Shown here: positions 21,081-32,340 of the stretch, in pieces
Layout: each line of letters starts with the position of its first letter
Position numbering within the stretch: position 1 is the stretch's first letter
Source: Dendrolimus kikuchii
Taxonomy: Eukaryota > Arthropoda > Insecta > Lepidoptera > Lasiocampidae
Assembly: GCA_019925095.2 (NCBI GenBank)
Contig: CM034392.1
Coordinates: 26,359,887 to 26,423,886, forward strand
DNA: 64,000 nt
Direction: 5' to 3'
Notes under the pieces: generated by a model
Databases searched by the model: none
The model's input: only the letters and a program-made list of their open reading frames with translations
Told to the model about the DNA's origin: nothing
Program-made: the position numbers and the translations under genes

Positions 21081-21256
21081 GCTAGACGTGTTGCTGGGGA
21101 GTTTCTTGCCGCTTCTTATTAACAGCAATAACACGTTTCGAAGCGGTGTACATAGACTAGGAAGTAAAATTAAATTTTAACTTATATGTATGACCTTCAA
21201 AAGGTGTTCTCCAGTGGAACTTATTTGGAATAAAAACTTTTGAATTTAAATTTGAA
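21081..21256 (+). mobile_element. LINE 3' tail with TTTGAA-type end
   Basis: Contains GACGTGTTGCTGGGGAG, ACACGTTTCGAAGCGGTGTA and CTTCAAAAGGTGTTCTC, and ends in ATAAAAACTTTTGAATTTAAATTTGAA. The same sequence lies inverted at 56096-56272. A short repeated hexamer tail is typical of CR1/Jockey-like LINE ends. Confidence 0.65.
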
Positions 21257-22079
21257 TATAATAAGCACCAGAAGAAACGGTAATAGTTTTAAATAGTGAA
21301 TAAGTCTTTTTGTAAATAAAAGAGACATAAAATTAAAAGAAAGAAAATAATATTTATTTAGAGTGATTTAAAATAGAAATTAGGTTAACAAAACCCAAAG
21401 CTTAACTTACTCTAAACACGCCTTAACTCAGCAAATGCTGGTTGATAACTACCAACGCTGATCTTCCGTTAGTGACAAGCAGTAGCGTCATCTTCACAGA
21501 AGAAAAAAGAACTAATAAACATTTAAGTATTTATGCCTAAGAAAATTGTAGATATGAACAATATAAGTACCTACGTAATACATTATGAAATGCTTATTGA
21601 AAAAGAAATAATGATGAAAGATTTAGATACCCTGACGACATCACAGGATCAGGAGGGATCCCAGTTGCGTTCGCAGCATTAGCTTCGAAATCTGGAGCCA
21701 ACTTTCCTACGTTTTCTTCATTTGAAACCATTGATATGCATGTCATCCTTTACGACGTCATATCAGCATTTCTTGGGTCTATCCCTAAAGAAGTAGCTAG
21801 TATCATCTAGTACATAAAACACTCTTTCATTAATGAAACCATCGATTGCTTTTCGATTTATGCGGACAAACAGACGGAAGCTGGATTATTTATATATATA
21901 AAGATAACTGGCGTCGAGAATTGAACTGATATCCTTCAAAGGCGGGCTAGGGGGTTGAGGGTGGGGCCAGAGATGTACGTCGTGATTTATTGGGCTATAA
22001 AGTATTATAATTAAAAGCTGGAAACGAGGGGACGAAACTATATGGGTGGCAACTATGGCACCGGTACGTTTGTACTACG
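21257..22079. other. Unassigned DNA
   Basis: No supported gene; AT-rich with a short TATATATATA run near 21890. Confidence 0.45.
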
Positions 22080-22600
22080 CTGCTGTTACGGTGGCAAGAA
22101 TATTATTAGTTTGTGTCGTACTGACCAAGCTTTTTTAGATTATCATCCTCTTTGTATATTGCTTGTTGAAGAAGAAACAAGTGTTATTTGCAGAGAGGAA
22201 GATTCTCAGAATAATGTTAGGCTCGACAATAAGAGGAGATGGTAACTAGAGGGTCCCAACAAACTTCGAAATAGAAAACATCGTGGCCGAGATCGAACCC
22301 AACATAATTGGAGAGGTAAAGGCTCACCGTCTCTGCTGGCTCGGATACGTAGAGTGGATTGGGGAGGATCTGAGAGTGAATAAAGTATACTTGGGGCGAC
22401 CGGTCAGACGTCCTAAATATCTCTAGAAATATATCAGTGAAATTTAACCAAGCTTCAAGTTTATAATAGGCAACACACTGTGCTAGACAATGGAAAGCAG
22501 CGTGCTGTATTTTCGGAGGCCAAGACCCACTTTGGGACGCTGAACCAACTGAGTTAATTAGTTTTATATTGTTGAAGCCCGTTGCGTGAATCAATGAAAA
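22080..22600 (+). pseudogene. Degenerate LINE reverse-transcriptase C-terminus
   Basis: The plus-strand translation, with stops and frameshifts, gives RKILRIMLGSTIRGDG, KAHRLCWLGYVEWIGED, VYLGRPVRRPKYL and EAKTHFG-like pieces in order. These match the carboxyl end of non-LTR retrotransposon proteins with the usual HRLRWLGHVxRM motif. It differs from the RTE-like family elsewhere in the window. Boundaries are approximate and nothing here could be expressed as an intact protein. Confidence 0.6.
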
Positions 22601-23369
22601 TATATTATTATCATCTTCAGGAGAAATTGTTTAATTAGAAAAATTACATTTACAGTACAAGTATATAATATAGAAGTCATGTTTATAAGGAGGAACGAAT
22701 TATAGCTGTACCATCAACTGTACAAATCCGTTTAAGAAATTAACCATGCCAGGAATTGAATCCAGAGCTTTTGCCTAGCAGTGCGTTTGGCCGGCTAAAG
22801 CCAAGTCCAACTAACCAGCGACACCGTCTAGTGATCTAGCAAACAGACCACTCATTAAACCGTCACATAATTTTCTGTTAATATTTTTTGTATACTGGCG
22901 TATAATGAAGACGTTTATCTACTGACGCACAATATAATTTTATTGCGCAAATTTTAACATAACTTACTTAGGTATAACAATGTTCACATAACAAACATGT
23001 CGTAAATTAATTTTTCACAGACTGATATATTACTGATCCGTTCTTAATGCTATTGACATAATTAATGTTAGTATTTCATGTTTAACCAGATGACAATTTA
23101 AAAGGCTATTGTATATAGTCACCCTGGGCATACATTGAGTAATATCGTTCAGTTTTTAATTGTATTAATGCTATTAAAATAGATCTGCAAACTGGTACCT
23201 CAATTAGTCGTGTTTGATCAAAAAGTACAACAATATTTTTATAGACAATTTTCTTTACACAATGATTCCCGTATTAAGACAATGAGTGTAGATTTAAAAA
23301 TACTATCAATAAATTCAATCACGCTTCACACTTTCACATATATATCTACTATGTACTTATTTTAGTAAC
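22601..23369. other. Unassigned AT-rich DNA
   Basis: Includes a possible tRNA-SINE remnant near 22745-22770 (CCAGGAATTGAATCCAGAG, an eroded inverted B box). Otherwise nothing recognised. Confidence 0.4.
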
Positions 23370-23648
23370 TGTTACCAGTATGTGAAGCTAAATCATAGCA
23401 ATGCCTCTGTCAAAGTATCGGAAAAGTTACCTGTCAAAAAAGGAGTACATCAAGGGTCAATATTGGGACCAATTCTGTTCATATTGCATTCAACTGACAT
23501 AGCAATGCATATTAAACATTGTAAGTTTTATTTTTACGCTGACGCCACTCAAATTTATATTTCTTGTAAGCCATCAGAAATTGATGGTGCTATAGACAGC
23601 CTTAACAAGAATCTCTTACTGCTGTATGGTTCAAAAACAACTCTTTAA
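23370..23648 (+). pseudogene. LINE reverse-transcriptase palm fragment, inactive
   Basis: An open stretch with GVHQGSILGPILF, the conserved RT motif leading into the palm, then FYFYADATQIYIS where active CR1/Jockey-type enzymes have F/Y-ADD. The second catalytic aspartate is replaced by alanine, so even this fragment could not polymerise. The endonuclease, fingers and thumb are missing and a stop follows within the domain. Confidence 0.8.
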
Positions 23649-24600
23649 ATTGAAATCCGCCAAATCAAAATGATGTAGCACCATTATTGTGGAATAGGTG
23701 GCACGCGATTCATATCATCATAAGTACGACATCACTATAAGTAAACCTAGTTATCAGTATTTATATCTATTAATAAAATTTCTGACGACAGCTACTTACG
23801 TACGCACGTGCATTTTGCAGTGTAGAAATTGTGGTCTTACCTGAAAAAGAAAATATAATTTCAATGTTGGCAGAATGATAATAAGGAATGACACTCAGCC
23901 GATCGATATAGATCCTGGTAAGTATCTTGAGCGTTTAAAGGAATAGTAGGGAATCGTTATGCGCATTGAGTGTTAGCCAACGTGATAGTACGATCAATCG
24001 ACATTTTGATGGTCCTTTTACGGACAGTATATAGCTCATGTTTCGATGCCGGGGTCATCGCTCGAAAATGGTGCTGGGTATTATAATTGGCACCAACAGG
24101 CCATTTTTGTTTTTATAGAAATATCAACTAAAAGTTTCAATCACCCTCTTATTAATTTAAACCAGTCATATTTTAATTGAATTTTAAAAGTCTTAATTAG
24201 CTCATTTTCAATGTCCTAAATTTAAATAATAATTATACATATAACCATAGTTATGTATATGTCACTTCTTTCTTCTTCTTGGTTTGCAGTCGCATCTTAA
24301 TCGCTACTGAACCTTACGACCACGGAACCCATGCCCCATCAACCCGTTAACTCAAAACTTGGCACGAGCCACTCTAGGGTGGTTGGGATGCGTGCAAATA
24401 TGACAAATTTATGTAAAACGGAGCGCCCCTCTTTGTGCTCGCAGCGAGCAGTGGGGGAAATTAGTGCTCATTTTGTGTGATGTTTACGAGTCGAGCATTG
24501 CTCCACAAAAATATGGTAATGGCCGGTGGAGCAGACGCTCCACTCCTATCGATTGCTCGGTTGTTTCCTAAAAGGTGCACCTCATTTCTTAGTTTTTGTT
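23649..24600. other. Unassigned DNA with probable LINE remnants
   Basis: From about 24270 to 24600 the DNA is GC-richer (GGCACGAGCCACTCTAGGG, GGAGCAGACGCTCCAC hairpin). It reads like an old LINE 5' fragment, but I see no domain that proves it. Confidence 0.35.
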
Positions 24601-24684
24601 TGGTTATAAGCAAACTGGCTAATAGTCCATCTGATGGTAAGTGGTTACCGTCCTCTATAAACGTTTACAACACTAAGATCTGGG

Positions 24685-24800
24685 TATCTAGAATGGCCTG
24701 GTCAGAGTGGCCTTTGTATATTACCAATAACACAAGAGTAATTTGATTAGCTTGGGGATATATGCATCTAAAATATGTGTGTTTGTCGGTCAATTATTAT
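24685..24800 (+). mobile_element. SINE-1 body and tail, head missing
   Basis: Matches the 3' half of SINE-1 (TTGTATATTACC, TAACACAAGAGTAA, CTTGGGGATATA, TGTGTGTTTGTC) with an (ATT)n tail. The tRNA-like promoter half is absent. Confidence 0.7.
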
Positions 24801-26199
24801 TATTGCTAATCTTCTGTGTGGTCTTTGAAAAGACCCAAATTGTACCTGGTGCTCTGGACAATCGCGTTTGTTTTTGAAGAAACGGAACTAATTAAATCAT
24901 TATTGTCCTTCTCTCCATCTACATTTGTACAGTTATTCCTTTCAAAAACTACTCGCCGAGGTCTTCTCATTGGGGAATATTGTTTGGGTATAAAAATTTG
25001 GAGTAAGTATGAAATTTGGTCTTTGGGATATGAAAATTGGAGTCAAGCATTAAAATATATCTTATTAGTGATGACGGATGTCATATTACTTCTGGCATAA
25101 TAAATTTATTAAAAATTGATAAATTTCAAAAATTTAATCTGCGACCCTGCTAGCTCTATACAGATATACAATCACATTTAATTCTATATCTCTTTATTAT
25201 TACCTGTTCCTTTAAATCATTAACTCATTTTACTATCACTACTAATTTCGAATTAGGTCACTGCCATTTTAAATTTGCAAATAACTCAAACTCCCAAATT
25301 GCACGAGTGTCATCATAGCTTGGTTACCTTCAATTTACCGTCAAAACCAGTAGACATAGACACGCCACCAATCCGTAGAGGTATACGAGTACAGACATAA
25401 AGTACAAGAAAAATAGGGAATATTTCGACAGTCCACGTCGCTAATCGTGACACAAAGCTATATTTTCGTCTGAACTCGTTACGTTTTGCGCGAAAATTGC
25501 GCGAACGCACTTATTTCTAATGACATGCGACTAAAAGTCGCAGAATTAATCCAGGAAGGAATGAGCAAAGAATATTGATTAATTCTATGGAACAACCGGC
25601 AGTCTGGTGGCAGGGCATTGGCCAGTCTGGATATTTACCATACGTAATTTAAAATATGAGTAAGACATTAGGTTTATTTCGACCATTTCTTGTCAGGCGG
25701 CCCGGCAGTAATCCGAGCTTTTTTATTGCAAGTCTGGTAAACAGACAGACGATCCATCTAATATCGAATGGTTACCGTCACCTATGGACGTCGACCATCT
25801 CGCAATGCCTGAAGACGAAAGTTTTCGAGTCCTGGAGTATATGTGTAATGTGATGAGTGGCGCCGACTTGGGGAAGCCTACGTCCAGCAGTGGACGGTTA
25901 CTGGCTGACGACGACCTATGGACATGAGCAACTACAGGGAAAAAGTCAATACGTTGTCGACCTTTAGGATGAGATAGGGAATGGAATAAGGCGATAAAAT
26001 AGAGAAGATAGGATAGAAGATGTGGACCATCAAAACTCTCACTCATCGTATGAAACACAATTACCTCAAGGCTGTTTCACGTCAATATTCAATGAGCGTG
26101 ATAACGTATTGATCGAGCAGATGCTAAGAGCTGTAATAAACATAGTGATTCCAGCATGGCTCTGGCACATTAAACACCGACTACACTCAGGCAGTATAT
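24801..26199. other. Unassigned DNA with small SINE/LINE scraps
   Basis: A scrap near 25865-25900 (CCTACGTCCAGCAGTGGAC) is a common lepidopteran LINE/SINE end also seen at 28.83 kb. A further scrap at 25970-26080 resembles 50.50-50.56 kb (CTCTCACTCATCGTATGAAA), extending RepF. No gene. Confidence 0.4.
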
Positions 26200-26467
26200 T
26201 CTTTTTATTACATGAGTTCAGCAGACAGGCAGACTGGCCGCCTGATAGAAAGCTGTTACCATTGCCTATAGACATTTGTAACACCAAAGATGCTTCCGCT
26301 CTCTATAGGAAGACTGGAACCTGGCAACTAATACCGGAACACACCTCAATGTTGTTACGGTGATATACGCTAGACCAGGGGTGGTAGACATCCAGCGGGC
26401 AAATGCCCTACCAGGGTTATTTTATCGCCTCTTACGAAAAGCCGCGCAGCCGCAGAAAATTGTATTA
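26200..26467 (-). mobile_element. RepA, diverged with deletion
   Basis: The tail side is at 26200 (CTTTTTATTACATGAG). The central CCTGGCTGTGG segment is missing. It sits between two imperfect direct repeats (see findings). Confidence 0.75.
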
Positions 26468-27594
26468 TCAGTTCAAGCCGGCTCTAAGAGCTGTAATGTT
26501 TCCCGCATGGTTCAACCATGTCAAATACCGGCTAAACTCGGACAGTGAAAAACATGCGAATAAAAATCGTCCGACCAAGAGTCGCGAGTGTGCCCGACCC
26601 GACAATCGTCTGACAGATAGAAGTCAGATTTATGTGTTTACTGTATAAATCACATCGCAGACGTCAACATCGCCACCTTCTTTTTCGTCTGAAACTCCTG
26701 TTCGATATAGGTCATCATTTTTGTAGTTCTATATCTTACAGGAATTCGTGGTGGTGATTACTTTAGGCCATAATTCATTAAAATATCCTAAGTAAAACTT
26801 GCGCGATTATCGATGTGAGAAACCCTTAAAACAGTGATAAAATTTGACAGTTTCAAATCAAAATCAAATTCTACCTTATTTTAGTAATACTATTACCAAT
26901 ATTAAATCTTAATAGTTACAAGTATGTAAGATTTGATCAAAATATGAACGTAGTTTCTTCTCAAATTCAACCACAACAAAACATTTCAAGAATCCATAAA
27001 GCATACTAAAAATATTTTTGAAATATTCAAACTCATTTCAACACGATAACACGACACGCGAGATTAACGACAAAAAAAATATGTAAGCATTCGAAACAAC
27101 AATAATAGACGGGAATGAATTCAAGAAAATCCAAGACAGTGATTCGTCATTGGGAATGTAAAAATGTGCCAAAAATGAGGCCTTTTCAATTGAATCAAAA
27201 CCATTTCGCTATCTTCAAAGATAGGGAAACTAGCAGACGATCCACTCACCACCTCCTGAGGATTTTTTTGCCTATGACCTTACAGAGACTTCCGCCCTAA
27301 ATGTGTTGCCCATCTTGAGACTATTTAGTGTCGGTGCCAGGAATTTTATTATCTATCCTTCTCTTCTTTCCAAAACACAGAAAAATTGAAAATAACAGAA
27401 GATATTAAGCAAGCCAGCATTGTACACAGCCCTACCATCAGTAACATCATTTGTTTGCAGGAAATTTTATTTTTCCTATTGGTAAGGTATAGGAATGGAT
27501 AGTGAATCTTTGGGATGGCTAAGCCAAATACATTTGATAGTCAATAACAGACTTTTCGACAAGAGGCTTCAGGGCCTAGATAGAACAAGTCGGG
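26468..27594. other. Unassigned DNA
   Basis: No supported gene or repeat end. Confidence 0.4.
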
Positions 27595-27812
27595 ACAAGA
27601 CTGGACCAGCAGACGTACAAGCTCACACCACTGACATGTGGTAGAAATACCAACAAAGCGGCCCAAACTTAATGCTTCCACTTTTATCATACGTACCGCT
27701 GAAGAGTTGGAACTCTTTACCTTCGTCTGTTTTTCCTAAAACGTGCAATCTAGGTATCTTCGAGTCTCACGTGGACAGGTATCTTCTTGGTAAGCGTGCT
27801 CCACCTTAGACT
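27595..27812 (+). pseudogene. LINE protein C-terminal fragment
   Basis: The translation, with frameshifts, gives VEIPTKR-like, FIIRTAEE, WNSLPSSVF and SHVDRYLLGKRAPP. This is the characteristic tail of CR1/Jockey-type LINE proteins. It is homologous to 52640-52999 and preserves the downstream part that RepA removes there. Confidence 0.7.
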
Positions 27813-28097
27813 GCATTTCCATCTGACATCAGGGCGCTATGTCGGTCAAACGCGAACCTATTTAATATATATAAAAAGTGAAGTGCGGTTTTTAAGGGTG
27901 AGAAATTCGTTTACCGGCCAGCCGGGATCTCACACTTGGGGTGTGCTCCTCGGCTTACTGTTAGAATATCCACTAATGCTCGCGAGGAAACAGTATTGCC
28001 AACACCGCGAATCTTGGCAGGCAGTGACTCAAAAAGGGTCTCCTTAGGAGATATAGCAAACTGGCATTAAACACAACGTCAGGTGAATAATAACTTC

Positions 28098-28404
28098 TTT
28101 TTTTATTGCAGGAGTTTCTTCAGACAGGCAGACGGCCCACTTGATGGAAAGCGGTTACCATTGCCTATGGACATTTGCAACACCAAAGGTGCTACAAATA
28201 CGCTGCTGCTCTCTTAAGGGAGACTGGAACCTGGTCACTAATGCCGGAACACAACACAAGGTTGTTATGGCGGCATCCTCTAGACCAGGGGTGGTCGCCA
28301 TCCAGTCGAGCAAATACCCTACCACCTGTAGGTTGTTTTCTCGCCTCTTACGATAGGAACCCCGGCCGCAGGAAATTGTATTCTTTCTCCGTTCCTGTAC
28401 GGAT
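28098..28404 (-). mobile_element. RepA, full length
   Basis: Tail side starts at 28098 and the 5' end is at CCTGTACGGAT. It has a local rearrangement near GATAGGAACCCCGGCCGCAGG. Confidence 0.9.
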
Positions 28405-28696
28405 AACTGTCACAGACTATTCAATACTGTTAAAAATTGTATTGTGTTGAATGGGTTTATTGATTAGATAATATTTGCGCGTAGTTATGAATTTTTCTCG
28501 GCCTGTTGCGTTACAGCTCGGATATAAAAACTAATCAACATTCTTCATCAACCATAAATAAAAACTAACCGTCATTCTCACTTCGGCTTTGGTCCGATAT
28601 ACATGTAAGTAGTAACGCTCTACGGAGACAATTGGTGCACAAATCATAACCTATAATTGGTTGAGCTTAAGTTTATGGATCAGTAATCTAAGTCTA

Positions 28697-28770
28697 CCGG
28701 GCTGGCGGGCGTCCTACGCTACGTTTGAGCACGTCTCGGCAAACGTAGCGTAGGATGCCCGCCAGCCCGG
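28697..28770. repeat. Long near-perfect hairpin, 31 bp arms
   Basis: The arms at 28697-28727 and 28740-28770 are reverse complements except for one position, which would be a G-U pair in RNA. The loop is 12 nt (AGCACGTCTCGG). The arms are GC-rich (CCGGGCTGGCGGGCGTCC at the base). The right arm runs straight into LINE-like sequence, so the structure probably arose by inverted duplication of a LINE end. Precursor-like in size, but no evidence of processing. Confidence 0.85.
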
Positions 28771-28870
28771 TGAACTGATGACCTGCGTAAGATCGCCGGC
28801 AGGGGCTGAATGAGGAAGACGAGGAAGAGGCCTACGTCCAGCAGTGGACCGAGATTGGCTGAAGAAGAAA
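28771..28870 (+). mobile_element. LINE 3' fragment
   Basis: Contains GATGACCTGCGTAAGATCGCC and GGCCTACGTCCAGCAGTGGA, ending in GGCTGAAGAAGAAAAAG. This is a familiar lepidopteran LINE carboxyl end, here with an internal deletion. Confidence 0.6.
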
Positions 28871-29231
28871 AAGAATCTAACTGCGACCACCACGCTAGTA
28901 ATAATTGTGAACAAACAAACATGTTCGATTAGAAAGTACCCTCTTTTACGTGTTCGGCTATAAATACTGAGGCCAGAAAAATCGTATAAACATTCGCTAT
29001 ATTCAAACTCCTTGGTCCGCGTTCCCGAGATCAATCATCGTCGCGTTAACGAGTCGTCCAGCTGTTGTCTCCGGGATTGATAGCGCCATAAACTATATTT
29101 ATAGCGCACGGTAGCCCCCGAATAGTTTGTGATGCGTGTCGCTTCACAACGCGATTATATCGGTTTGATTGTTGACGAAATATTCTCTAATTTGGATACG
29201 GCATTTTGCGTGCTCATGATTTATTTATTTT
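28871..29231. other. Unassigned DNA
   Basis: No feature recognised. Confidence 0.4.
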
Positions 29232-29500
29232 ATCCGTGCAGGAATGGAGAAAGAATACAATTTCCTGCGGCCGGGCGGTCTGTCGTAAGAGGCGTCAAAA
29301 CTCGCTACCACCCCTGGTCTAGAGCATGCCGTCATAACAACTTTGAGTTGTGTTCCGGCATTAGTGACCATTTTCCAGACTGACTTAAGAGAACAGCAGC
29401 GTATTTGTAGCACCTTTGGTGTTACAAATGTCAATAGGCGATGGTAACCGCTTTCCATCCAGTGGGCCGTCTGCCTGTCTGCTGAACTCCTGCAATAAAA
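29232..29500 (+). mobile_element. RepA with internal deletion
   Basis: GGCGTCAAAACTCG is joined directly to CTACCACCCCTGG, removing about 45 bp. Tail CTGCAATAAAATA. Confidence 0.85.
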
Positions 29501-29704
29501 TATATATATTGAGACAAAACAAAAATATACAAGTGTGATCGCATATTATGGTACAGAACAAATTATTTATTTGTTAAAAAAAGAAATGACAAAACAAATC
29601 GAAATAAACTCTGAGTCCTAGTCATGATTCTTCTTCTCTTTAAAACAGCTACAAAACGTGCTGAAGCGTTAAATTAAATTACAATAAGTCTTTACAATAA
29701 CTCT

Positions 29705-29835
29705 TTTACCTACAGGCTATGCGTCTTTAGAATGAGCTATCTATTGCTGTAAGACAAGCCAAATCCTTAGTGTTTTACAAATCAGGTTCGAAAGCATTAC
29801 TGCTCTATTGTGTATTCCTAATACTGTTATATTTA
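29705..29835 (+). pseudogene. LINE C-terminal scrap
   Basis: Resembles the 48.4 kb fragment: the segment for VRQAKSL is readable (GTAAGACAAGCCAAATCCT) after a WNELS-like stretch. Stops interrupt it. Confidence 0.5.
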
Positions 29836-29884
29836 TGTATGTATGTTTGTATTATCATATGTATATATACGTGTGTAAATACAT

Positions 29885-30277
29885 ACATATACAGATTTGG
29901 CTGAAAATTGGTGGGGAAGTAGCTTAGAACTAAGAGACGGACATAGGATACTTTCTAGCCCGTTGGAACTGGTGGCGCTGAGATCGGGTTCTAGAATCCT
30001 CCTAATCACCTGAAGCGATTTTGGTGACTTTGTTTCTGTGTGTTTAAGTGGGTTCTCCGATGGTTTAGAGTCGCAATTAGAACCGGTAGGTGGCGCTGAG
30101 ATCGGGTTCTAGAATCCTCCTAATCACCTGGAAAAAAAATTATGATTTTGTTTTTGTGTGTTTGAGTGGGTTTCCCCGTACGGTTTAAATCCACAATTGG
30201 AACCGGTAGGTGGCGCAGGGATCGGGTCCTAGATTTTTATTGTTTCAGAGCAGAACAACGTCTGCCAGGGCCACTAG
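29885..30277 (+). mobile_element. HelE Helitron 3' portion with internal tandem repeats
   Basis: The 3' end is a hairpin GCAGAACAACGTCTGC followed by CAGGGCCACTAG, with T next. The body contains about three units of roughly 120 bp built on GGTGGCGC(T/A)GAGATCGGGT plus CCTCCTAATCACCTG. The 5' TC end was not located and may be truncated near 29885. Confidence 0.75.
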
Positions 30278-30289
30278 TATATATATATA

Positions 30290-30420
30290 TATAAAAATCC
30301 ATCAATCCCTGCCAAGGGTTGCCTGGAAGAGATCGCTTCCTAGCAATAAGGCCGCCCGTTGTACTATGTCTTGTATTTCTGTTTATCTATGTTTTGGTGT
30401 ACAATAAAGTGTTGTCTATT
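30290..30420 (+). mobile_element. LINE 3' end, RTE-type appearance
   Basis: GGTTGCCTGGAAGAGATCGC, ATAAGGCCGCCCGTTGTAC and a terminal GTGTACAATAAAGTGTTGTC. A second copy is at 35682-35785. I know this as a frequent lepidopteran LINE 3' end; I cannot fix the clade from the tail alone. Confidence 0.65.
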
Positions 30421-31239
30421 TATTTATCTGTCTAATGACAATAAAAAAAATCACAATTGAAGAAGATGAGAGGAGAATACCTCGCTTCTAATATTAGGTA
30501 TATCCCCTTTTCAACTGAGATTAAATCCTGTGTGCAGACTCTCCACCACGAGAAGACCACGTTGGAAGTGTGTGACTAACTGGCGTACTGATGCCGGAAT
30601 ACCCAGTAACACATAACGGTAGGAAAACAACCGAAATTCCAAAAACTTAGCCATCCAGCTAATGCTAGTTCTTTAGACGGCTAAAAAACAATCTGATGAC
30701 TTTTTGCTAATGGGTGAATGACTAAGCCGTAAACATGTCAATGGTCGGTTTTCAGTTCGACAACCATTAGCCAGTTGGTGAAGTAGCTGACAACTTGACC
30801 GTAGCTTTTTTACGAAACATCGCTAATTAGCTGGATTTTACAACAGCCACCTACTTGTACTAAAACACCTTGCTATTCCTCCTGGTGTCCATTATCGGGA
30901 CCGTAGGTTAGCTTTCGCATGCTCTTCTAGCCCGGACGGAAAAACAATACTAATATACATTTTTCACATAAAATATTCGCTATCATAGCAATGTAAATTG
31001 TTTTTTTTTAATTACAGTCTTCAAATCTGAATACACACGTTCAGAAACATGTTTAAATTCTGATTCGTAAAATCTAATACAAACCCTAGTAAGTCGGCGT
31101 GGACGCTTAATATCATAGCATAAAATCTTACTATAGACCTCAAGACACTGTGAGCTCTTTCTGCGTACAACAGAACACAAACCAACTTGACTGATAATTA
31201 CTTTTATTTTTCCTTCCACCCATTTTAATATTATATAAA
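30421..31239. other. Unassigned DNA
   Basis: No supported gene or repeat end. Confidence 0.4.
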
Positions 31240-31540
31240 ATTATTATAACTAGGCATGTTTGCTGAAGAGTTTCTTGCGCCGCTTCTTCTCTTCAAGCCA
31301 TAACATGTTGCGAAGCGGTAGTAAATTAGATTAGGCTCCCATAGATTAAATAATAACCATAAACAAAATTAAAATTAAATAATTAAAATTAAGAAGTTGG
31401 CGGTAGGCTAAATAAAACTTTAACAATACTCGTTGACACTTGACATCTTTGTCTTCCGTGATCACGGCCACTGAAAAGTGGCCGAAACGTCGGAAAAACC
31501 AAAATCAAATAAAGTTACCGCGCTTAAAACCGTTAAAACG
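31240..31540 (+). mobile_element. RepH LINE-like 3' region
   Basis: Collinear with 60890-61190: GCATGTTTGCTGAAGAGTTT, TTGCGAAGCGGTAGTAAATT, GGCGGTA-GCTAAATAAA, then CCGTGATCACGG and the inverted pair GGCCACTGAAAAGTGGCC followed by GAAACGTCGG. The inverted pair forms a stable stem and is kept in every copy (5.45, 31.5, 55.95 and 61.1 kb). Confidence 0.65.
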
Positions 31541-32060
31541 TAGTTTTATTATCTTACTATTGTTATAATTATACGAAAAATAGGAAACAACAAAGAAAAC
31601 AAAACACTTTAAAAATATTATTGAACACTTAAACGATTTTATTAACAAAATAATCTTATTCTATATTTGAATGAAGCAACATCAATAGTTTATAAATACC
31701 GCATCCATATTGTAACAGATCCTAGTCCCACAACTAGATAATGTCGTAAACGGCTCACCCACGCGCCGCGACGACACCGTCGCAGTAAAAACGCGCGTTT
31801 ATTGTCGTCAAAAGCGCACACTTGCGCGTGCGCACCTACTACACATCTATTTTCTGTCGTAACAAGTCGTAAAAAGCGTATTAATGTAACTTTGAGGATA
31901 ACCTCAAATAGATGACGGATATGGCTCATTTTTAGGGTTCCTTGGAACTTCTCGCCAAACCGGAACCCTCGTAATATTGTCATGAAACGCAATAAGACGA
32001 GGCGATGGGTAGTTTCATCGTCCCTGATGGAGAAAACCACACTGGAAAATATATATAATA
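31541..32060. other. Unassigned DNA
   Basis: A 145-codon minus-strand frame spans 31690-32127 but runs into the Helitron end at 32061 and shows no domain; I do not call it. Confidence 0.4.
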
Positions 32061-32269
32061 CTAGCTGTCCCGGCAGACGTTGTTCTGCCTTAAAGAAATA
32101 AAATTTAGAACCCGATTGCAGCGCCACCTACCGGGTCCAAATGTAAGCTATCCTATCTTTCAAGTCGGATCAAACTGCACACGGTGTGCAAATTTGATTA
32201 AAATCGGTCAAGTAGTTTAGGAGTGCATCGCGGACAAACAACGTGTCACGTAATTTATATATATTAAGA
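32061..32269 (-). mobile_element. HelE short Helitron, complete
   Basis: A 209 bp element with hairpin GGCAGAACAACGTCTGCC then GGGACAGCTAG (minus strand), followed by T. The 5' TCTTAATATATATAAATTAC is preceded by A. The same length and ends recur at 55567-55775. Confidence 0.9.
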
Positions 32270-32340
32270 TTTTATGTAAGATATTAGTTTTAAGATATAA
32301 TTAATAATAAGCTAAGGTCTGACTACATAATAATAAATAT

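Noticed and set aside
31690..32127. 145-codon minus-strand frame
   Set aside because: Runs into a Helitron end, has no domain, and includes low-complexity Arg-rich sequence.
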